Shown here: positions 1 through 11,884 of the stretch, one piece after another
How positions within the stretch are numbered: position 1 is the first letter of the stretch
How the letters are laid out: the number at the start of each line of letters is the position of its first letter
NCBI RefSeq assembly: GCF_028554725.1
Contig: NC_071669.1
Coordinates: 59,081,001 to 59,145,000 of the forward strand
Direction of reading: 5' to 3'
Source of the DNA: Zeugodacus cucurbitae
Lineage: Eukaryota; Arthropoda; Insecta; Diptera; Tephritidae
Length of the DNA: 64,000 bases
The notes under the pieces: model-generated
The model's database searches: none
The model's input: only the letters and a program-made list of their open reading frames with translations
Told to the model about the DNA's origin: nothing
Program-made: the position numbers and the translations under genes

Positions 1-65
1 TACGTGTATTTACATATAACTATATTTTAGAATATTTTTTTCATATATTTTTTTTCGATTTTTAC

Positions 66-204
66 CACAAATGACCGCACTCTGATGCGGTCCAGATATC
101 AAACGTTTAACCGGATCGTTTTTGATGTAGAAATAACTCTGCGTGTTCTCCGCCAAATGCGATTTGCCGAGCGTAAAAATGGCGCCAGTGTTCGGTATAT
201 CCAT
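66..204 (-). CDS. First coding exon of an RPGR-like RCC1-repeat protein (partial, runs off left edge)
   Basis: Reading the minus strand from the ATG at 204, the exon encodes about 46 residues beginning MDIPNTGAIFTLGKSHLAEN and ending near HQSAVICG. The pattern (T)GAIFTxGKSxxAEN, a short aromatic stretch, KND, then HxSAVxxG matches the N-terminal RCC1 repeat of X-linked retinitis pigmentosa GTPase regulator-type proteins, which act at the base of cilia. A donor-like G|GTAAAA follows at 65, after one base of a codon, so the next exon lies left of the window. An upstream in-frame ATG at 249 exists, but the ATG at 204 has a better context (CACAAAATGG) and matches where family proteins start. No promoter could be identified. 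The assignment rests on this short stretch only, so it could be another RCC1-family protein. Confidence 0.7.
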
Positions 205-249
205 TTTGTGGTTTAAATTTTTAATTCCTTGATTTTTAATGCAAAACAC

Positions 250-1375
250 ACTTTGTTAATAAAGAGTGAAATAATATTTTTTTATTTTTATTTTATTTTA
301 TGCACTCATTTGCTTTAATAAGATTTTTTTAATGTCCACTTCACTTTTGTTGCGCTTTTGTCACACATACCGTTTTCCGGTCATAAATCGCTGACGGAAA
401 TCATATACGCGCAAAAACAACAACAATAAATCGATTTTTGTTGTATCGTTCTCTGTTTTAGTATGCACTGCACACTCTAAAACCGTTAGCCGTGCAGTGC
501 TAGTAAGCCAAACGCGTTAAAAAATTATAATTTAGCATACATATAGGTGCAAGAGCATGCCAGCACTATGCAAGTGCATATAACGGCAGCGCCTGTTACA
601 CCGGTCACTTTAGGTATTTCTGCTTTTTTTGTACCGTTATTTCTGTTATATATTGTTTTTGTATGCTCACTCTCTTTTGGTTTTTGTTTTTGTTTAACTA
701 ATGTTGTTGTTGTTGTTGTTTTCCTACACTCCCGTTAATTTTGTGTTTGCGTGCGCGTCACGTTTTGTATGCTTCGCGTTGTTACCGGCGACGCGCTGGC
801 GTCTAGCGGCTAGTTACTGAGCGTTCTGTGTGCTGTGGTCAGTCGGACGGTTGCTATTAGACTGGACATGCGGCAACCAGAGTGGCCACAGGATAGCCGT
901 TAAGGCGACCACGACGCGACTTTCGCTGTTGCTTCTATTTGACGCTGGCAGGCACTTAACTGTTGTTTTTCAACACTCAAATGTCGCTTGATGCATGTGT
1001 GTGTGTATAAGTGTGTGTGTGTGTCTTTCGTAGTATTAGTTGTAGTGTGGTCTAAGGAGTTGCACGACTGATTATAAATACATAGAGGCTAATGTATATG
1101 CATGAATCTGTAAGTGTATGTGTGTATGTATGTTTGTATGTATATATGTATGTTTAAAGTCCTCTATGTATATTTGTTAGTAAGTCTATGTATGACTTCA
1201 CTACTTCGCTTTGTAAATTTCTTCGAATTTAGGACATTCATTCACGTTTCATTCTAGTATTGGCCGTTAAATAGTTGAAAATAACTGTAACTTGTACTTG
1301 ATTATATACTATATGCAATACTTTGAATGCGTGTATGTGTGTGTGTGTGTGTGTAAGTGTTCCTTACATTTCATT
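250..1375. other. Non-coding stretch upstream of the RPGR-like gene
   Basis: I see no convincing gene here. Positions 740-960 are clearly richer in GC than the surroundings, as a promoter or 5' UTR might be, and contain a perfect initiator-like TCAGTC at 839-844 on the plus strand. Simple TG tracts lie at about 1006-1023 and 1331-1354. A plus-strand transcription start at about 841 is only a guess. Confidence 0.4.
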
Positions 1376-1606
1376 TTAGCCTTTTTTGCTTTGTCCACTT
1401 TGCATGCCCCCATTTTCGTGGCACGCGGTTCCACCTTCTGAAACGCACTTTGGCGCCCAAACCAGCTTGTTGTTGAACAGCTGTGCGGTGTTGGTTTCGT
1501 TCTCCGCGCGGTAAACGTCAGTAGTTAAGTGGACGGTACGTTGTGAACGCTGCTGCTGTCTGTCATTATTGTGAAGACTGCTTTGGACTGGACTCTTTTC
1601 TTCGTA
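1376..1606 (-). CDS. Possible terminal coding exon of an unrecognised gene
   Basis: On the minus strand a polypyrimidine-poor but usable acceptor (AAAAACAG, ending at 1607) precedes an open frame of 76 codons starting YEEKSPVQSS and ending with TAA at 1376. The stretch is noticeably more GC-rich and codon-like than its surroundings and includes VWAPKCVSEGGTACHENGG. I recognise no family. No AATAAA close to the stop and no upstream exon were found, so this may be a chance ORF in a GC-rich non-coding segment. Confidence 0.22.
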   Translation of the reverse strand, partial: YEEKSPVQSSLHNNDRQQQRSQRTVHLTTDVYRAENETNTAQLFNNKLVWAPKCVSEGGTACHENGGMQSGQSKKG

Positions 1607-2758
1607 CTGTTTTTTTTTCAGTGAAATTGTCATCCACGCTGTGTACAGTGATTTGTGATTTACAAAATACAAACATGTAAATTTGCTACACACATGTGCA
1701 CATGCTTGGAGGTTTAACAGTTATATATGCAAATAAATTTAAGTTTTGTTGTGTGTTAGTATATATGCATATATTACATATGTATATCTGCTGAATTTTC
1801 TATAATTTGTATATTTATTCTATAAACACATTTTATTTATTTAAATACATACATGCATACATCTAATACATATGTATAACACATTCCCATTCATCACTTT
1901 TTTCTTCTCTCTTTCAGCGGCACTTTCCTTTTTACTGCGCGCAGACGTCCGTGTAAGAGATTTTGGGGTAAGATAATTGCTTTGTTGTGGCTATTTTTTT
2001 TTTGGTTGCACTCACACATATACATATTCGATGCCCATAAATACATACATATTTACATACCTTTCAATTTCTATAGTATTGTTGTACTATACTTTTGTTT
2101 GGTTAAACTTTTTTTTGTTTTCAATTAATAACAGTATCTTTGTACTCGTTGCATCCAATACGATTGTAATGATTATTTCATTTGTTGTTGTTAATTGCGT
2201 AGTCCACAGAGTATAATAATAACGGCGGTAAATATCGCAAATACATACACACATATATATATCATATGCATATAATACAACTGTATGTGTTTATGCGTCA
2301 TCGGCATTTCTGCTGGTCATCGCTATTTTGCGAACATTTTTTATTTATTTATTTTTTTTATTTAATTCGAATAAATGCAATGTTTTGCAGCTTTGTATTG
2401 TGCTCTATGTACTATAATAATGTAAAGTAATGCTTAAATATTATATACAGTGTTGGGAAAAATATTAAAAACAGTCATAATTATCGAAAAAATACTATTT
2501 CTCGTCATTGACTCATACCACCAATATCCTCTCTGCACGTTTTACATACTTTTAGGAGTAGTTAATTCCATACCGAGACTATCCTGGGGGACGTAATATT
2601 CTCACTCTCTTTGAGTTCAAATTTAATTCTACAGAAAATATATAGATTCCGACGTAAGTTTTTGGATAAAATACTATTTTTAATTATTTATTTTTTTTTT
2701 CGAAAACTTGCGTTTGACTGAAATATTATTTTAGTAGTGAAATATCCTAGAGCAATTT
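1607..2758. other. AT-rich non-coding stretch with an exon-like segment
   Basis: Mostly AT-rich, with TATG/TACA simple-sequence drift. Positions 1918-1967 on the plus strand look like a small internal exon: a strong acceptor (CTCTCTTTCAG) before it, a donor (GGG|GTAAGA) after it, and an unusually GC-rich interior that is open in two frames. It has no recognisable partners, so it is noted only. Confidence 0.3.
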
Positions 2759-2846
2759 AATGAATTGCATATTTTTAATTAAATACCCTAATGTGATTTA
2801 TGGCGATTTCTAATGTTACTCATACGTCCCGTTGCTCGAATCTTTT
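2759..2846 (+). repeat. Left copy of an ~85-bp direct repeat flanking a dispersed element
   Basis: This stretch and 3889-3972 share the block TTCTAATGTTACTCATACG, preceded by ATTTATGGyGA and followed by ATGTTGC/CCGTTGC and CGAATCTTTTTA. The two copies differ at several bases and flank the element at 2848-3871. They are too long and too diverged to be a target-site duplication. A shorter relative (AATGTTACTCATACG) occurs at about 59560. Confidence 0.6.
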
Positions 2847-2847
2847 T

Positions 2848-3871
2848 ATACTCTCGCAACATAAGTTGCTAAGAGCGTGTTATAGTTTTGTTCACATAAC
2901 GGTCGTTTGTAACACCCAAAACTAAACGAGTTTGATATAGGGTTATATATACCAAAGTGATCAGGGTGAAGAGTGGAGTTCAAATCAGAATGTCTGTCTG
3001 TCCGTCCGTCCGTCCGTCTGTGCAAGCTTTAACTTGAGTAAAAATGAAGATATCTTGACGAAAATTGGCACAAATATTCCTTATGACCGTGAGAGGGTTA
3101 CAAAATCGATCCACTGCCACGCCGAAAACACATAAATTGTCATAACTAAGCTCTAAAATAAAGTTATAAAAGTAAAATTTGGAATAAATGATCGCACTAT
3201 GAGGGGGCATATTTGAATGTAAGTTTTTTTTGGAAAAGTGGCCATGGCCCCGCCCACAAATAGGTTTTTTGTATATATCTCGCAAACCAATAAAGCTATA
3301 TCAACCAAACTATCTACAGTCATTTCCCTTACGCACTCCATCACACACCACAAAAATAGTGGAAATCGGATAATAACCACGCCCACCTCCAATACAAAGG
3401 TTATGTTGAAAATTACTAAAAGTGCGTTAACTCACTAACGAATAACATCAGAAACCCTAAATTTGGCAGAAGAAATGGCGGAAGGAAGCTGTACTCAGAT
3501 TTTTTTACAAATTGGAAGAATTCAGTGCCTTCGTGTAATTTTTCACCGAAAATATCGGTAAATATCTCAGATATCTTATTTTAATTCAGATGGAATCTTT
3601 TTCCTCTAATAGTGTGTCTCTGTACCAAAAATGATTAAAATCGTTACATAACTTCCACTAGCTCGTATATACTTAATTAAAGGTTTTTCAAAAATACGAT
3701 GGGCTTAATAGTGAAATCGGTTCTGAAATTATCTCAGTCCTCATATACTATATATGATGATTTTCGTTTTTCTATTGGACTTTATGCCGAATATATGGGT
3801 CAAATTGTGTGTTATATTAATAAAATTGCAACAATAAATTGCACCCGAACTTAGCCTTTCCTTACTTGTTT
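2848..3871 (+). mobile_element. Dispersed dipteran repeat (LTR-like, ~1 kb, degenerate)
   Basis: Starts with TACTCTCGCAAC and ends near CCGAACTTAGCC followed by TTCCTTACTTG. It contains the GTCCGTCCGTCCGTC tract (about 2996-3020), the repeated phrase TGCCACGCC/GCCCACAAAT and GATAATAACCACGCCCACC. From memory this is a very high-copy sequence in tephritid and some drosophilid genomes, resembling retrotransposon terminal regions (possibly BEL/Pao-like); the class is not certain. Short open frames inside it are by-products of the repeat. Confidence 0.6.
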
Positions 3872-3888
3872 ATATTTAATGTTTTTTT

Positions 3889-3972
3889 GCATTTTCAATT
3901 AAATATTCTTAATTGATTTATGGTGATTTCTAATGTTACTCATACGTCATGTTGCACGAATCTTTTTAACTT
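3889..3972 (+). repeat. Right copy of the ~85-bp direct repeat
   Basis: Partner of 2759-2846; see that entry. The copies together suggest that the ~1 kb element lies between two tandem units of an older repeat. Confidence 0.6.
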
Positions 3973-5622
3973 CTGAATGAATATTTTCTTATTTATAAAC
4001 CTCGATTAACTAGATGATAACATTTTTCCGATCGCTACTATATAGTATATGTACTGTAGAAAGAGTTGCAAAAATAGAATTAATTTCTTCCGAAAATATT
4101 AAATTTCGGGAAATTGCGTGGTGAAAAGGATGCGAGTGGTCGATTTATAAGGTTTCTGCGAAGAACACTACTGTATGACTAGAATAAATTGGATTTTAAG
4201 GGCTTCGGCACAATGTTTTGTCGTTGTTGTTGTAATGGTTATCTAAGTTACCCGGTGGAAGGAAAAGTGCCAGTTAATTGTCAACGAGATTATCATTTCT
4301 AATCATCAAATATTCGTATTTTTGTTGTTGTTTGAAGAATAGAATTTTTGAAAGTAAACAATATTATACATCACTATGGTTCTTTCCAATCCTCGTACTT
4401 ATTCTAAAATTCATTATTAGCACTTTCGAAACTACTTCCCGTATTTTACTTTACAAATTATCGATTAGAACATTTCCTCTTTCGTCACAATTTACACCAC
4501 AAACATCATTGGTTAAGCCCAATATGATAGAGTGTTTATGACTAATGATTGATTAGTTTGTACTCAATTGTAGGTAAATATATAAGTACAATCATACATA
4601 TGTTTGTATCTATATATAGGGCCTGTCGTTGTCATCATCCCTCTACCCTTTGTAGTTAATTTAAATTCGTTCTGGCTGCGGTCGGTAATCAAGAAAATGT
4701 AAATGTGTTCGTATTACCCTTGAATTACGCTAATAAATTTCATTAATTTTGCCAAATTCGGACTAAATTTTGTTTTGACGCGCACTCGTGAGTGTTACAC
4801 ACTATAAATTAATATATATTTAAATACATACATATATAGTCGTTTTGGTATGCTCCAGCTCAAAGAATTTGCATAATCACAAATTCCTTGCCAATTCTAC
4901 GCCTATATATAGTCAACCATAAAGATGGTTCATAATTGCTTGAGAATATAATTTTATGGTTCCAAAAAATATATATTGAATTATTCTTAATAAGAGCCTG
5001 AGTCCTTTTGCCTTAGAATCAGAAGAGTTTCAAAAGATGTGTAAGTGAGAGTTTAGATTATTCTACATAGTTCACTAAATGACATCCGTAGATCTTCAGT
5101 ATGTTCCGGTTGTTTGACCTAATGTCTAACCTGGATTTAATTTTTGGACTAAAAATTCGAGGGTCCGAAAAATAGTTTTAAAAACTAGAATCGCTGTTAT
5201 AATAAATATTCTTCAATGAAAAATATCGATTTAATTCCGAGCACTATAGAGTATACTCCGACCCTTATGGCAGTTTGGTTTTATCGCTTATAAAGGCAAC
5301 TTTAACTCTCTACACATTTTGAGGTTAGGTTACTTACATTACTTCTAATGAATCATCATATAGACACATCGTTCTGCCTAACCGCAGACGTAATGAATGT
5401 ATAAAAAACATTCCTTCTCATACAAAAAAAGAATTCTTCTCGATAGAATTGTCTTACTTGATATTTTACTTCATCTAATTCAATAAAAAAATTGTTTGGA
5501 ACAAAATTTATTTTTTACTTTTTGAAAATTTTATGTACCACCCTAATGCATCTGAGTGAAATTATATTTCCCCATTTTTTTCGTCTGCATAAATTTTCTG
5601 TGTTAATTATGCGTGGGTGGTT
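3973..5622. other. AT-rich stretch without a recognisable gene
   Basis: No supported gene. A short common tephritid word, TTGTTGTTGTAATGGTTATC followed by CCCGGTGGA, occurs at about 4213-4260; a related TTGTTGTAATAGTTGTC lies at 6952. The 87-codon plus-strand ORF at 4278-4541 has no codon bias and no splice context. Confidence 0.4.
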
Positions 5623-5651
5623 TTACACTTGAAATGTTTTCTTGTTCTTAC

Positions 5652-5868
5652 GTGTAATTCTGCTATTTGCATTTGCTTTACAATCGTTAAGTCCGATTTT
5701 ATAGCGACTTTTATCCAACCACATCCGCGACGACTGTGCGTTAATTACGCATATTAATGTGATTACGAAGAGCCCATTTACTATTCCTTTTAAATACGCA
5801 TATGACCTTGAAGTCAAGCAATTTTGTAGCCACATACCCCAGTGTTGTTCTCTTGAAATAGTTACCAA
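5652..5868 (-). CDS. Possible first exon of a secreted protein (unrecognised)
   Basis: A minus-strand open frame from an ATG at 5868 contains a credible signal peptide or single membrane segment (KGIVNGLFVITLICVINA) followed by QSSRMWLDKSRYKIGLNDCK. A textbook donor (CACAC|GTAAGA) occurs at 5651 while the frame is still open. Internal methionines offer other starts (for example at MWLQNC). I recognise no family and cannot find the next exon. The hydrophobic stretch plus a good donor is suggestive only. Confidence 0.28.
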
Positions 5869-8800
5869 TGCTCGGCGAAATCACTACCTCTAGCACTTGG
5901 GGTCTACAGAGGGTGTTTCTTAGTGAAATTAAATATTTGTTAGTGAATGGGATACAATGTTGTCTAAAATTACGATCTTACATCATTTCAGTAGCTCTAC
6001 GGTTATACATAGGTATTTGTATATAGGGTGGCATTACTAGTGACTATATCGGCGGAATTAACTCGAGCTGAGGAAGTCAAATACAATTCAGTGTATTTCT
6101 GACTTATAAAGCTTTCTAGGAGAATTGCTGACGATATGCCTTCAATATTAAACTTCAAAAATCAACAAATTTTGAAAAGGTGAGGAGAATAATGTTCCAG
6201 AAATCTTCGAATCACCATTAGAGAAAGATTGATGATGATATATGACACTACATTTTCTCAGATTTTTTATACAGGAGATTGTTTGTACGGTTTCTGAAGT
6301 CATATCCATTGGCCAGTCCAGTTACATTGTCTTGAATTTATTTAGAACTAATAGTTTTTAATCTTCTCTAATCGTCACCAATCGAGAAATACTGCAAAGT
6401 ATTGCATTTTGCATTTCTTAAATGCCTTAAACTTCGTTGTAGTACGTTCGTAAGGGAGTAGAGTGTCCAAAGTCTCTTCAATTGCTGTGAAAAAAAAATC
6501 AATAAACATTTCAAGTGACTGAGGAATTGGCACTCGGCCTATAATAAAAGTGAAAACGCAACAAATTAAGCAATAAGAAAATTGAAATGACTTTAAATGC
6601 CTTTTGATTTGATCCGATATAGTGCTGTGCATGGAAATAGGTACACGTTGCAAAAATTAGATAATTTTTCTTATATTTTAAGTGTTAAACTTCTAATATA
6701 TTTAGAAAACTTTGCAGTCCACTCAGGTTCATTTGATCCATGCCTCAAAGATCTGGTCTTTAGATCTATATATTTCTTTAGATTGTTATTTTTGTATAAC
6801 TAAAGACTATATTCTATCCTAACACTGCTAGAACATTATCGAACTCAATAGTTTTCTTATCTTTTCTCATCCAAGCGGAAACTATAAGATATCGCATTGA
6901 TAAATCTATGCTACAGTAAGAGAGTAGTGACGATTCGTACTATATGTTGATATTGTTGTTGTAATAGTTGTCTAAACCCTTTTTTAAGGGGAATTGTAAG
7001 TGTAGAGTTTCGACGGTGTCGTACCCGGGGTCCCGAGTTTTATCCGCTCAAGAGCTTTCTCCAGTAAGTTGTAGAAACCCGTCAGCAAAATGGTCCTTGG
7101 AAATTACCTTGATCGATCCTTTAACGGCTCAGAAACTGACCTACAACAACTTTAGTCCTTTATAGAACGATTCATATTTGGTTTGTGATATTAAAAGTTA
7201 TCGTATGTCCCTATTATTATGGTCAACACAGTACATATCCAAGCAAGTATTGAAATATGCCTTTGCATGTGAACCATTTGAAATGGAAATGTGGCACTCA
7301 TCTCAGACTTTTGTATAATTTATTTGCAACAAGAAAACCGCATTTCTCATTGCTACACTACCAAGTGCAAGTGCCAATGCGGTCAATTAGAATCAATCAC
7401 CATTCTTAGGCTGCCATTATAGACGCTATACACATAGTTCAGGAAGAGTTACGACTTTTCTCGGTTATTATTGAAATAATGGCTCACGCAAAACGCACAT
7501 ATAGTTGGTGCGTTATGTTTATAACCCTTTGATGGTAGACTTTAAAATGGCTTACAAAGATTAGTAGTTATTACGGTTTTATCTACTATTACAATGTTTG
7601 ATTTATAGCGAAGTTCACGAAGAAGATATTTGGAATTTTTAAATTATTTACTTGAACTTGAACTTGATTCTGATGACGCGAGACCTGTGATGGATCTCTC
7701 TACCGACCATTGAGAGCAAAATAAAAGCAAATAATTTTCTAAAACGGTCGCCTTGTCGCTTTTACCTGTTCACCTTTTATCGATAGAGTTGAAAGAGATC
7801 AGATCCGAATAATAAGATGGATGCAGAAGTAATTTCAATCCCAATTCATGCGATTCCATGTAATATTCCATATACTTCTTAAACTATAAATGAGTTTAAC
7901 GGCTGACTAGTGCATCTTTCTACGCTTTGGATTCAGTTTATCGCATGCAGAGTCCATTTGGTTGTCGATGTCCGTAGTTGTCGTGAAGTCCGTAGATAAT
8001 TGTGGGAGTCATATGTCATCCATTGACACATATCGACGCAAAACATCGGTCTTATTGAAATTGAAATTTAGACACCAACCTGCCATTTATATATAAGTAT
8101 GTCAGGCAACTAAAACGAAGCATGGAAAGTATCAATTTTAGTCTACCTTTCGGCTATGTTGGTATTCGGAATGCACAGAAAACGAATAAATTTTCAGGGA
8201 GGCTTTTTCATGCGGAAGCTTGGACTTTTTGCCAAGTTAGTAGGTCGCAATATTTCTTACTATATACATATTTATATTACATATGAAGCGGCATAGTCTG
8301 TGTGCAGTCTGTCCACATTACAAGCTCGTTATTTAAGCTCTGCCAGAATATATGCTACGTTTTTGTGGACTCACGTGACGTTGACCTCTTGAACTGCATA
8401 TTTATGTGCGGAAAATGAAATAAAACTTCATTTGCTATCACTTTTTGTTTGGGAAGTTTCAATTTCGTTTTAAAGTTGAGTGTTATTGTTGGTATTTGGT
8501 TGGGTCAAAAAGTGCAATAGGTGGTAGACGCTGAAATTTTCATCGTTGGTCAATTTTGGTATGTGTGAATTTTTATTGGTGTAGGATAAATGATTGTGTT
8601 GGGTGCATTGAACTTTGCCATGTGTTGATTGATTTTTGTAGACCTCATTTACTACTTGTGAGCACAATGTAGACCCATGAAGACATGTATGCAGATAGCT
8701 CTGAATTTATTATTACTAGGTTGGTTTGATAGGTCGGAGTGTTTTTCGATTTGTCGATGGTGAAGTCAGTCTTAGAAGATCGTTGGATTTGAAATGATTA

Positions 8801-8899
8801 ACAGTAGTAATGGAGATGATATCGACATAGCTTAGATTACTCTGGTAGGCTGTAAAGCCACACATAGACCAATTTTAGTCCTTTGCGATACCAGATGGA
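5869..8899. other. Repeat-like AT-rich stretch without a gene
   Basis: No gene is supported. Short repeat words include TTGTTGTTGTAATAG (about 6952) and a mariner-TIR-like TAGGTTGGTTTGATAGGTC at about 8717-8735. ORFs of 60-90 codons at 6375-6653, 6597-6803 and 6968-7165 lack splice context and family signals. Confidence 0.4.
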
Positions 8900-9400
8900 G
8901 TGCCGTCACGTAGTTAAAGAGGAGGGTTATCATCCTTTAGGATGCCTGCGCTTGTTGCGAATTTCAAAAGGCCTTGTGGCTTCAGTAATGAAATTTCTTC
9001 CGAAGCCGTTGTCTTGATAATGCAGGACACTCACAGAAAAGGTGCTCAATTGTTTCTCTGGTGCCTTGCTCTTGACATTTCCTGCAATCTTCGCGATCTA
9101 TCAGCCCCATCTTTTAGGCGTGCGCCGCCACAAGACAGTGACCAGTGAGTAAGCCGACCATATTCCTACATTTGCTTCTATTGAGCGTCAGTAGAAATCT
9201 CGTGTACTTCTTATCTACCGTATTACACATAACTTTTGCGGTTTTGCATACCGGTAGAATCTTCCAGCGCGCTTTCAACTTTTTACCAAGTTTCTGTCTA
9301 GAGATATCGACATAAAGTTCACCTAAAAATTTCACCAGGCCAGAAAGTGTCGGTTAACTGTAAGACCATGACTGCAAGACCATAAGTGTAAGGATGAATG
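8900..9400 (-). mobile_element. Non-LTR retrotransposon relic: RNase H domain end and Cys-His motif
   Basis: Minus-strand translation over about 9335-8950 gives TAKVMCNTVDKKYTRFLLTL, then NRSKCRNMVGLLTGHCLVAA, a stop, then CRKCQEQGTRETIEHLFCE followed by CPAL. This is the typical C-terminal region of the RNase H-containing ORF2 of I/R1/LOA/Jockey-type elements, where the LNRS-GLLTGH block precedes a Cys-x2-Cys...His-x4-Cys zinc motif. A stop codon after AAHA and further stops after the zinc motif show that it is dead. The upstream reverse transcriptase is absent. Confidence 0.75.
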
Positions 9401-9792
9401 AGCTTCAGTTACCAGATACAACAAATAGCTACAATAGACTACAAGTGGAGTGTTGTGTTCTAGGTGTTACTAGTATACGACAGTCGAGTCTACGTAGAGA
9501 GGGACCTGGATTTATAACTGGCCAAGGATTGTCAACTCGGCAAAATTTTTCAAAACTTATGAGACTTTTTTATGCCACTATACGACGTCTTTTCTGCAGG
9601 GTCCAGGAATCTGCTCCTAAACCTTTGGGTCTGCAAAACTGGAATATATTCCTCTTTATAAACTTTCATAAAAATTTTGAGTAAAAATACAACAACATTT
9701 TTTGGACACCCCACAACAACATCTTTCTGAAACCCGAAGATTTCTCACAATTTTAGCTGAAAGTTGAGAAAAAAGAGTTGAATTTTTCTAAA
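9401..9792. other. No gene seen
   Basis: A 96-codon plus-strand ORF (9394-9684) covers most of this stretch but shows no recognisable domain, no splice sites and no codon bias. Confidence 0.4.
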
Positions 9793-10152
9793 TATTAGGT
9801 CTACAACTTTGCTTCCTCCGTTTTCCGATAGATGTCTCTAGGGTCAAGCACTGGTCGATTAAATCGATTAAGTCGTTTTATATCGATCTGGGACATTTGT
9901 GTCAACATTAACCCAACAAAATATTTGTAGAGATCTGTTTGCATCCCAAACTTATTCTCAACTGAAAATGTCACTTTTTGAGCCGAATCCTCGACATTTG
10001 CGGGAAATTTTGCTTTTCTTTTTTAATTCCAAGAAAAGTGCGGCTGAGGCTCATAGACATTTGTAACAGCGACATTTGTAATCGTTTTTATACAAAAAAA
10101 CTTTAATTTACAAAAAAAAAAAAACGGCAGAAGCAAAGTTGTAGACCTAATA
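9793..10152. mobile_element. 360-bp miniature element with ~30-bp TIRs (family F, copy 1)
   Basis: The left end TATTAGGTCTACAACTTTGC (9793) is repeated in inverted form at the right end (10152). Beyond that core the arms continue as TTCCTCCGTTTT versus TTCTGCCGTTTT. The TA at each edge suggests Tc1/mariner-type insertion. Internally it holds a palindromic ATCGATTAAGTCGTTTTATATCGAT-like stretch. A truncated, inverted relative is at 58330-58537. Confidence 0.75.
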
Positions 10153-11856
10153 GATATTCTTAGAATAGCAATATAAGGGATCTCTAACAATTGTTTTCGG
10201 AGAATGTCTCAAAAAAGATATCTGAGGAAACTCTCATAATTTCAGAAGAGCATAATTATATGAATTTTATGTAGATTACGAAATGATCTTTCATCTAATA
10301 TTGTGTAAATTTCTCTCTAAAACTGTAGAATAGGCTCGATACATATCAAACCACCCTCATATATTTGTGTTTCCCATAGTTCTTCTGACATGTTTATTGA
10401 ACCGTTGCTGTCTTAACAATCACTATCTTAGCTTATAGTAGTTTTGCTGCCTAATTTTCGCTGCTTAAATATTTATGTACGAAGTAAACAATGAGCCAAC
10501 CTAAATAAAAGCTTAATATACATTACATTTCACCTTATTAAGGTAAGAAGTCCGGCGCGTTTTGTTGATATGTTGATCTAAGGCTATCGATCGATATTTC
10601 TTGGCTTAAAATAACATTGATTATTGTATACTAACAGCAAAAAAATTCCTTAAACATACATTTCTACATATCTACTAAGGAATTGGTCATTGACATCGTT
10701 GAATTATTTAAATTGAAAGCTAAAATTCATTTGTTTGCCACTGTGCGATACACTCGACTCGTACTTCCTAAAGCTTTTATTGTATAAAGAAACCAAACCT
10801 AAGTTCTCTGTTGCTTTTTGTTTTTTTTTTTTACTGTTCGGAAGAAACCAGGCACGCAAACACCTCCTTCGGCACGCATTGCCGCACGTTTAAAAATAAA
10901 TGCAAACGGCTAAGACAGGAAGTCGTGAAGTGCAAAAGCATTCGGTTTGACCTTCAGCTCTTCCAAACGTGGAATGTGCGGCGCTTTCCCGCCAACATAA
11001 TGGGTATTTTTAAAAGGATTCGTGGAGTGTGTTGTTCGGTGGTGGCAAATGTAATGATGATTAGCAGGGAAAAATAAATATTGTGGCATACGGTTTCTCT
11101 TTCGTTTGCCCTTTGACCTTAAGCGTAATGTATATGTCTATGTTTGCTACGCTTTCGCAAGCGGAAGTTGTATTTTCTATCGCGATTTTCGTCAACTGCA
11201 AAAACAGCATCTAAGGCATGCGTGGAAATATGCAGAGTTGCAAGTAAATAAATAACCATTTGCACTTCGTGGAATGTGTGTTTAAACACACGAATGACTT
11301 TTTGATGCCTCTTGGCAACGTGTAACCGGAAATAGGCTTCAGTATTGAGGAAGTAAGCGTTTCAAGAAATGAAAATAGTAGAGACCTTTTAATTTATGTG
11401 GAAGAAAATGCATTTATGAGGAAAAACATTTAATTTTGAGTAAGTTACTTAAGTTGACTTGTCATATATATGAGGTTGTCCAGGAGGAAAAGTTAGAAAT
11501 ATACAATTTCATGGATTGTTCGAAGAAACTCATTAAATAATTAACTAATTGGTGTATTCGTTCTCAGAAAGTGGCATAACTCACTCATCCTTTAAAAATT
11601 TTAATGAGGTTTGATGATCTTATTAGTCGGAAGATCTAAAGGCGAATATAGAACTTTGCGTTGATAAATGGTTCTATCCGAGAGATTCGAAGAGTCATAA
11701 CGAATAAACAGCCCATACAAAACCGCTTTAACGAAAAGGAATCGTATGACTTTATACTCTCTTTTTTCTCAAATAATATAGTTATGCTTTTCATAAAGAT
11801 TGCATTTGAATTATAAATATAAAAAAGTATGTTTTTTCTTATTTCTCTATTCTTAG
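10153..11856. other. Upstream flank of barc
   Basis: AT-rich, with no supported coding exon. The 5' UTR exon and promoter of barc are expected here or further left but could not be pinned down. TTCTCTATTCTTAG at 11843-11856 resembles a 3' splice site, suggesting that the coding start lies shortly after a 5' UTR intron. Confidence 0.4.
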
Positions 11857-11860
11857 TCAA

Positions 11861-11884
11861 ATGATAATAATGCAAAATGAGTGA
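11861..11884 (+). other. Overlapping uORF at the barc start (7 codons)
   Basis: An ATG at 11861 opens a seven-codon frame (MIIMQNE) that ends in TGA at 11882-11884, after the barc ATG at 11877. Any mRNA that includes 11861 would carry this overlapping uORF, which could reduce initiation at the barc start. Whether the mRNA includes it depends on the unknown 5' exon. Confidence 0.5.

Noticed and set aside
839..871. TCAGTC initiator with a GGACAT downstream element as a plus-strand core promoter
   Set aside because: The GGACAT lies about four bases short of the fixed spacing needed for a downstream promoter element, and no plus-strand first exon could be supported.
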